A program made the position numbers and the translations under genes. The notes beneath the pieces are model-generated. The model made no database searches and was not told the DNA's origin. It saw only the letters and a list, made by a program, of their open reading frames with translations. This document shows positions 6,569 through 10,773 of a DNA stretch of 10,773 nucleotides, piece by piece. The stretch's first letter is position 1, and each line of letters begins with the position of its first letter. This DNA comes from CAYTZA01 sp964442365 (GTDB lineage: Bacteria > Patescibacteriota > Minisyncoccia > Phycocordibacterales > DAORIS01). The stretch is taken from assembly GCA_964442365.1 (NCBI GenBank), contig CAYTZA010000019.1, positions 1 to 10,773 of the forward strand. Direction: 5' to 3'.

Positions 6569-7885
6569 ATGACTGTGTATTCAGGAAGGGGTCGTTTTAT
6601 CATAGCATTTGGAGATGCTGTATTGTTTTACGTGGCTTTATTTGGTGCACTGTTTATACGTTACAATATTAATCTCAATAAGGCTATAGTTATTGATCAC
6701 CTTATACCTTTTTCTTTATTGTTTGTATTGTGGGGTATTGTATTTGTTATTGGAGGACTTTATGAGAAACATGTTCGTGTCCTTAAAAATAGATTACCAA
6801 GCACGATTTTAAGAGTTCAGGGTATAAACAGTGTTATTGCAGTAGTCTTCTTTTATGCAATTCCATATTTTGGTATCGCTCCAAAGACAACGTTGTTTAT
6901 TTTTCTGGTATTGTCTTTTGTATTGATTGTATTGTGGAGATTGTATGGACCACTTTTATTTGGACAGAAAGCTCAGCAGGCTATTTTTATTGGTAGTGGT
7001 ATAGAGTTTAACGAACTTATCAGTGAATTAGAAAAAAATACAGGTTACCCTGTATTTCCAGTACGATCGATCAATTTAGATACTCATGGAGTTGGAATTG
7101 CTCATGCTATGTTTGAAGCGATAAAAGGTCACCCAGACGCTACTGTGGTAGTTGCGGACTTGTCTGATCGTCGTTTAGAGTCTCTTTTGCCACATATATA
7201 TACTCTTGTGTCTAAGGGGTATATATATCTTGAAATCAATAAATTATACGAAGAAGTATTTCAGCGTCTTCCTGTGTCACTTCTTGATGATCGTTGGCTC
7301 ATTCAAAATGTTTCTCTTTTACCGCATCATTTGTATGATATTTTGAAAAGGATTGTTGATACTGTTTGTGCACTTCTATTGTTAATTATTACAGCACCTT
7401 TGTATCTTTTGGTGTATGTATTGATTGCTTTTGATGACGAAGGGCCTTTGTTTTTTACACATGAACGTATAGGGCAAGACGGAAAACGTATTTCTATTGT
7501 GAAGTTTAGAAGTATGAATGATCGTAAAGAAATCACTCGTGTTGGTGCGTGGCTTCGAAAGTTTCGTATAGATGAATTGCCACAACTTATAAGTATTGTA
7601 AGAGGAGAAATGTCTCTTATAGGACCTCGTCCAGAAATACCAGCACTTGTTGAAGTATATGAAAAACAAATTCCATACTATGCATTGAGACATATTGTTA
7701 AACCAGGTCTTTCTGGTTGGGCACAGATACGACAAAAAACTCCACCTAAATTTGGTGCGGAAATAGACGCAACAACTCAAAAAATTTCTTATGATTTATT
7801 TTATATCAAACATCGTTCTTTTGTATTAGATATTTTAATCGCACTACAAACGATTAGAGAGTTGATACTTAGTAAAGGGATTTGA
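6569..7885 (+). CDS. Polyprenyl-phosphate sugar-1-phosphate transferase (initiating glycosyltransferase)
   Basis: 438 aa from ATG 6569. Four membrane segments (about 11-31, 45-62, 85-102, 107-125) precede a cytoplasmic nucleotide-binding-like domain (FIGSG, 140-144). A fifth hydrophobic segment (262-288) then leads into the bacterial sugar transferase domain: KRIVD (260-264), GPLFFTHERIGQDGK (292-306), KFRSM (312-316), RIDELPQL with the catalytic D335-E336, SLIGPRPE (349-356) and KPGLSGWAQI (378-387). It moves a sugar-1-phosphate from a UDP-sugar to undecaprenyl phosphate, starting a capsule, exopolysaccharide or glycoprotein glycan. The loop between KFRSM and ITRVGAWLRK is only about five residues, shorter than in most relatives. 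An in-frame ATG at 6515 would overlap the divergent glycosyltransferase and its promoter, so 6569 is preferred; it fits a -10 box 8 nt upstream. The stop is TGA. Confidence 0.92.
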   Translation: MTVYSGRGRFIIAFGDAVLFYVALFGALFIRYNINLNKAIVIDHLIPFSLLFVLWGIVFVIGGLYEKHVRVLKNRLPSTILRVQGINSVIAVVFFYAIPYFGIAPKTTLFIFLVLSFVLIVLWRLYGPLLFGQKAQQAIFIGSGIEFNELISELEKNTGYPVFPVRSINLDTHGVGIAHAMFEAIKGHPDATVVVADLSDRRLESLLPHIYTLVSKGYIYLEINKLYEEVFQRLPVSLLDDRWLIQNVSLLPHHLYDILKRIVDTVCALLLLIITAPLYLLVYVLIAFDDEGPLFFTHERIGQDGKRISIVKFRSMNDRKEITRVGAWLRKFRIDELPQLISIVRGEMSLIGPRPEIPALVEVYEKQIPYYALRHIVKPGLSGWAQIRQKTPPKFGAEIDATTQKISYDLFYIKHRSFVLDILIALQTIRELILSKGI

Positions 7886-7915
7886 TTTTTGACGATTGGC
7901 GGGGTAGCATAGGTC

Positions 7916-7921
7916 TATAAT
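7916..7921 (+). promoter_or_regulatory. -10 box of the secDF operon
   Basis: TATAAT, a perfect consensus, ends 9 nt before the secD ATG (7931), predicting a leader of only 2-3 nt. A TTGACG at 7889-7894 resembles a -35 box but the 21-nt spacing is too long, so the -10 box probably carries most of the recognition. Confidence 0.6.
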
Positions 7922-7930
7922 ACTGAAATC

Positions 7931-9229
7931 ATGAAATATAGAATTACTTCTGTTGCTTTACTTATTTGTGCTAGTTTACTCGGTTACTTTTTATCCGTAT
8001 CAACAGTACGACCTTTTAAATTGGGCCTAGATCTTGCTGGTGGTGTGCAATTGCTTTATACCGCTCAAACACGAGAAGTTGCTTCGTCGACTGATATTGG
8101 TTCTGCTATGGCTTCACTCAGAGACGTGATTGAGCGTCGCGTTAATATGTTTGGTGTTGGAGAGCCAGTGGTACAGGTTCAGCGTGCAGGTGCTTTGGGT
8201 CAGGGTGAAAACCAGCTTCTCGTCGAATTACCAGGCGTAACCGATATACAGAAAGCTATAGAGCTTATAGGAAAGACACCAACACTTGAATTTAAAATAG
8301 TAAAAGTAGATTCTCTTGCATCTTCAACAGCTTCGACTTCTCCCGATGTGACTTTTATAGATACTAATTTAACTGGACGATATTTAAATCGCGCTAGTCT
8401 TCAATTTGATCCAAATACAAATATGCCGATTATCAGTGTATCTTTCAATGAAGAAGGTCAAGCGCTCTTTGCTGAAATAACCGCTAAAAATATTGGTGCC
8501 CCTTTGGCAATATTTCTTGACGGTTCGATTATTTCTTCTCCTGTAATTCGTGAAGCAATACGTGATGGCAATGCACAGATCACAGGACGTTTTACTATTG
8601 CTGAGGCTCAGGTACTTGTGCGTGATTTAAATTACGGTGCTCTTCCTTTACCGATTACTCTCCTTAGTACTGAATCAATCGGTCCATCTCTTGGTGCTGT
8701 TGCTGTACAGTCAGGTATATACGCTGGTGTTATAGGACTTATTCTTTTGGCTGTGTTTATGATTGCTTGGTATCGTTTGCCTGGTCTTGTGGCTGTTGTT
8801 GCTTTGGTGATCTATGTACTTATAAGTCTCAGCGTATTTCGTCTTATTCCTGTAACACTCACTGCAGCTGGTATAGCCGGTTTTCTTCTCTCTGTTGGTA
8901 TGGCTGTGGATGCTAACGTTCTTATCTTTGAACGTATGAAAGAAGAATTGCGCAAAGGTAAATCGGTTAAAGAAGCATTGTCTGAAGGTTTTGCTCGTGC
9001 ATGGCTATCGATTAGAGATTCAAATATTTCAAGTATCATCACTGCAGTAGTTTTGTTCTGGCTTGGCACATCGGCTGTTAAGGGTTTTGCTTTAACTCTC
9101 GGTCTTGGTGTCGGTATTAGTATGTTTACAGCTTTGACTGTATCGCGTACTTTCTTGTATGCTCTCGCTCCTCGTACTGAAAGTAAGTTAGCAAAGTTTC
9201 TTTTTACTAGCGGTATTCACCTTTCATAA
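7931..9229 (+). CDS. secD: Protein translocase subunit SecD
   Basis: 432 aa, a compact SecD (E. coli's is about 615 aa). SecD and SecF form a proton-driven membrane complex that pulls exported proteins outward after SecYEG-SecA translocation. TM1 is about residues 7-23, followed by the hallmark FKLGLDLAGGVQLLY (29-43), an external P1 region (about 44-245) containing LRDVIERRVNMFGVGEP and a Ser/Thr-rich linker at about 128-140, and then a C-terminal block of five membrane helices. SVGMAVDANVLIFERMKEEL (321-340) is the classic SecD helix with the conserved Asp D327, which is important for proton use in the family. The P1 domain is short, as in many Gram-positive and Patescibacteria proteins. 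secF begins after a 1-nt gap. The start is placed 9 nt after a TATAAT box. Confidence 0.95.
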   Translation: MKYRITSVALLICASLLGYFLSVSTVRPFKLGLDLAGGVQLLYTAQTREVASSTDIGSAMASLRDVIERRVNMFGVGEPVVQVQRAGALGQGENQLLVELPGVTDIQKAIELIGKTPTLEFKIVKVDSLASSTASTSPDVTFIDTNLTGRYLNRASLQFDPNTNMPIISVSFNEEGQALFAEITAKNIGAPLAIFLDGSIISSPVIREAIRDGNAQITGRFTIAEAQVLVRDLNYGALPLPITLLSTESIGPSLGAVAVQSGIYAGVIGLILLAVFMIAWYRLPGLVAVVALVIYVLISLSVFRLIPVTLTAAGIAGFLLSVGMAVDANVLIFERMKEELRKGKSVKEALSEGFARAWLSIRDSNISSIITAVVLFWLGTSAVKGFALTLGLGVGISMFTALTVSRTFLYALAPRTESKLAKFLFTSGIHLS

Positions 9230-9230
9230 T

Positions 9231-10145
9231 ATGTTTATTGTTAATTATAGAAAATTCTTTTACGCCCTCTCTCTTATTCTTGTAGTGATTTCGGTATATT
9301 CTATGTTTAATCCAGGATTTACTTTGGGTATAGATTTTACCGGAGGAAGTCTTACTGAAGTGCGTTATACAGTAGAGCGTCCAGAGAAGAAAATTATAGA
9401 AGATTCAGTCGCTGTAGCTGGTTTTTCTGGGAGTTTGATTCAGCCTATTGGACAAGATCGTTTTTCTGTAAGAACAAAAGAGCTTACAGGAGAACAGAGA
9501 CAGGTTTTGATAAAAGCTTTATCAAAAGGTGGAACTTTTGAAATGATAGAAGAGCGGTCTACTACAGTTGGTCCGTCTGTTGGTAGTGATCTTACTACCA
9601 AAGCTTATATTGCTATTGGTGTTGTAGTCTTACTTATTGTGCTTTTTGTTACTTTTGCTTTTCGCACTGTATCAGAGCCAGTACAATCTTGGAAATATGG
9701 TCTTGCTACTATTGTCGCTCTTGCTCACGATGTAGTTCTTCCAACTGGAGCATTTATTGTGTACGCTCAATTTTTTGGAGGAGAAATAGACATGCTTTTT
9801 GTTTCGGCTCTACTTGCTATTCTTGGTTTTTCTGTACACGATACTATTGTTGTATTTGATCGAGTTCGTGAATCACTTCGTATTCAAAAAGAAAAACGTT
9901 CACATGAATCTTTTGAAGAAATTGTTGGGGGAAGTGTGTCTCAGACAATGGGGAGATCAATTAACACTTCTTTGACTACATTTATTGTTCTCGCAGTATT
10001 GTATGTTCTTGGTCCAGATTCAACAAAACATTTTACGTTTACACTGATTGCCGGTATTGTTGCAGGAACATATTCATCTATTTTTATAGCCTCGCCACTT
10101 CTCGTAACGTTTTATCGTATGGGTAAAATTGGTAAAAATAAATAA
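9231..10145 (+). CDS. secF: Protein translocase subunit SecF
   Basis: 304 aa, usual SecF length. TM1 is about residues 8-26, then the signature TLGIDFTGGSLTEVRY (31-46), a short external P4 region with the VGPSVG motif at 113-118, and five more membrane helices from about 124. LGFSVHDTIVVFDRVRESL (198-216) is the conserved SecF helix 4-5 motif, and SVSQTMGRSINTSLTTFI (235-252) the following conserved stretch. It partners with SecD, encoded immediately upstream with the arrangement TAA-T-ATG, which implies co-translation in fixed ratio. No Shine-Dalgarno is visible. The small membrane protein gene follows with an identical TAA-T-ATG junction. Confidence 0.95.
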   Translation: MFIVNYRKFFYALSLILVVISVYSMFNPGFTLGIDFTGGSLTEVRYTVERPEKKIIEDSVAVAGFSGSLIQPIGQDRFSVRTKELTGEQRQVLIKALSKGGTFEMIEERSTTVGPSVGSDLTTKAYIAIGVVVLLIVLFVTFAFRTVSEPVQSWKYGLATIVALAHDVVLPTGAFIVYAQFFGGEIDMLFVSALLAILGFSVHDTIVVFDRVRESLRIQKEKRSHESFEEIVGGSVSQTMGRSINTSLTTFIVLAVLYVLGPDSTKHFTFTLIAGIVAGTYSSIFIASPLLVTFYRMGKIGKNK

Positions 10146-10146
10146 T

Positions 10147-10422
10147 ATGATATCTCACAAACACACTGCTTTTTATGGATCAATTATCGTAGCAATTGTA
10201 GTTGCTAGTATCGGTACATATATGATCCTTTCTTCAATCAAAAAAGAACCTATTCTTGAAGAAAATGAAGCTATTGCTTGTACTATGGAGGTAAAACAAT
10301 GTTCTGATGGGAGTTACGTAGGACGCCAAGGGCCAAATTGTGACTTTGCCGTTTGTCCTGTATTTACAACAATTATCTCCACAACTTCGTCAAATCAAGA
10401 CAGTCTTCCTCGTCCGTACTAG
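10147..10422 (+). CDS. Small single-pass membrane protein with Cys-rich external motif, third gene of the secDF operon
   Basis: 91 aa from ATG 10147. A short basic start (MISHKHT) is followed by one membrane segment (about 9-29), then an exposed part bearing ACTMEVKQCSDGSYVGRQGP and NCDFAVCP. The four cysteines, with DGSYVGR and GPNC between them, match a widespread small motif (CTxExKxCPDGSxVGRxGPxCEFAxCP) found in many bacterial envelope proteins; I know no assigned biochemical role for it. The tail is Ser/Thr-rich and ends LPRPY. The gene starts 1 nt after the secF stop, using the same TAA-T-ATG spacing as secD-secF, so it is translated with the translocase. An upstream in-frame ATG (10129) lies inside secF and is not favoured. 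A disulfide-stabilised accessory to export is a guess from position only. Confidence 0.8.
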   Translation: MISHKHTAFYGSIIVAIVVASIGTYMILSSIKKEPILEENEAIACTMEVKQCSDGSYVGRQGPNCDFAVCPVFTTIISTTSSNQDSLPRPY

Positions 10423-10472
10423 ACAATCAGAAGGGTACTTTTGTGGGTATCTCAATATCAAAATAATACGTA

Positions 10473-10501
10473 TTGACTTCGTATAAAGCCTGGTATATAC
10501 T
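10473..10501 (+). promoter_or_regulatory. rRNA operon promoter
   Basis: TTGACT (10473-10478), a 17-bp spacer, then TATACT (10496-10501). This is the only promoter in the window with both boxes near consensus and ideal spacing, fitting a strong rRNA promoter. Transcription would start near 10508, about 206 nt before the 16S gene. Confidence 0.85.
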
Positions 10502-10508
10502 TGTTTTC

Positions 10509-10540
10509 ACCTCTGTAAGGACAGAGGTTGTTCTTTGAAA
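10509..10540 (+). promoter_or_regulatory. boxB-like hairpin and boxA antitermination element in the rRNA leader
   Basis: ACCTCTGT (10509-10516) and ACAGAGGT (10521-10528) form a perfect 8-bp hairpin with an AAGG loop. It is followed directly by TGTTCTTTGAAA (10529-10540), close to the bacterial rRNA boxA consensus TGCTCTTTAACA. Bound by NusB-NusE, boxA keeps polymerase from terminating early on long untranslated rRNA. The position just after the transcription start is typical. Confidence 0.7.
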
Positions 10541-10555
10541 TGAAATTCACAAGAA

Positions 10556-10594
10556 ACGTATATTCGTTTAGCTTTTTGCTTAAACGAGTAACGT
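10556..10594 (+). other. Leader RNA hairpin upstream of 16S
   Basis: TCGTTTAGC (10564-10572) pairs with GCTTAAACGA (10578-10587) with one bulged base and a TTTTT loop. An outer ACGT/ACGT pairing (10556-10559/10591-10594) extends it across an internal loop. No T run follows, so it is not a terminator; it may help 16S folding or processing. The rest of 10423-10713 is AT-rich and shows no gene. Confidence 0.45.
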
Positions 10595-10713
10595 GCAAGT
10601 CATTGTTTATTTGAAAATGATTTCGGTTAAATGATCCGGGCAGGACAATTTTACATTGAGAGGAGAAAATAAAAAGTATATATTGTTTTTTATTTTGTTC
10701 CGTTCTTAAAATT

Positions 10714-10773
10714 AAATGTAAGAGTTTGATCCTAGCTCAGGATGAACGCTGGCGGCGTGGATAAGGCATGCAA
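10714..10773 (+). rRNA. rrs: 16S ribosomal RNA, 5' end (truncated by window)
   Basis: AGAGTTTGATCCTAGCTCAG (10721-10740) is the universal 16S 5' primer site, and GGATGAACGCTGGCGGCGTG then GGATAAGGCATGCAA follow. By analogy with E. coli the mature 5' end lies about 7 nt before AGAGTTTG. GGATAAGGCATGCAA in place of the more common CCTAATACATGCAA fits Patescibacteria. Only about 60 nt are present, so introns and classification cannot be judged. Confidence 0.95.

Noticed and set aside
7327..7780. Minus-strand frames inside the sugar transferase gene, and similar frames inside the VWA, rodA, pilin and secD genes
   Set aside because: They are antisense or shifted shadows of genes with clear family motifs; their products have no domain features.
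7883..7885. Possible TGA recoding (Gly in SR1/Gracilibacteria)
   Set aside because: TGA ends the sugar transferase right where the family ends, a new promoter and gene follow, and no gene contains an in-frame TGA.
7889..7921. TTGACG plus TATAAT as a full sigma-70 promoter for secD
   Set aside because: The spacer is 21 nt, outside the usual 16-18, so only the -10 box was called.
10129..10146. Upstream in-frame ATG for the small membrane protein, inside secF
   Set aside because: ATG 10147 gives the same TAA-T-ATG junction as secD-secF and a typical short basic N-terminus.
10431..10455. Possible terminator after the secDF operon
   Set aside because: GGTAC/GTATC gives only a 5-bp stem with one G.U pair and no T run follows; not enough to call.

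Overview
The window looks like a piece of a Patescibacteria (Candidate Phyla Radiation) chromosome, probably of a Parcubacteria-like lineage. The evidence is a 23S rRNA gene interrupted by several self-splicing introns, a 16S 5' end with the GGATAAGGCATGCAA run common in that group, AT-rich genes packed with gaps of 1-6 nt, almost no Shine-Dalgarno sequences, and Cys/Gly-rich surface-protein motifs often seen there. TGA is used as a stop (end of the sugar transferase) and no gene needs TGA read through, which argues against the recoded SR1/Gracilibacteria lineages. The lineage call is inference; the window carries no decisive marker beyond about 60 nt of 16S.

Layout. 1-2038: 3' part of a 23S rRNA gene on the + strand. 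It is split by three ORF-less group I introns (162-458, 788-1038, 1373-1749) at sites corresponding, by my alignment from memory, to E. coli 1931, 2262 and 2593, all near the ribosome's functional core. 2143-2260: 5S rRNA inside an extended processing stem, then a strong intrinsic terminator (2278-2313). 2353-4872: a membrane-anchored von Willebrand A protein followed by rodA. 4875-6529, minus strand: a GT4 glycosyltransferase followed 2 nt later by a type IV pilin-like protein; this pair converges on rodA with a 2-nt gap. 6569-7885, plus strand: a polyprenyl-phosphate sugar-1-phosphate transferase, divergent from the glycosyltransferase. 7931-10422: secD, secF and a small Cys-containing membrane protein in a tight operon. 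10473-10773: a textbook rRNA promoter, a leader with boxB- and boxA-like elements, and the first about 60 nt of a 16S rRNA gene.

Together the protein genes describe cell-envelope building: lateral-wall peptidoglycan polymerisation (RodA), priming and extension of a lipid-linked surface glycan (sugar transferase plus GT4), pilus or pseudopilus subunits, and the SecDF motor that helps export such proteins. The most notable features are the triple-intron 23S gene, two rRNA loci about 8.5 kb apart in a lineage that usually has one rRNA operon, and -10 boxes lying 6-9 nt upstream of ATG at every transcription-unit start, which suggests leaderless or nearly leaderless mRNAs.
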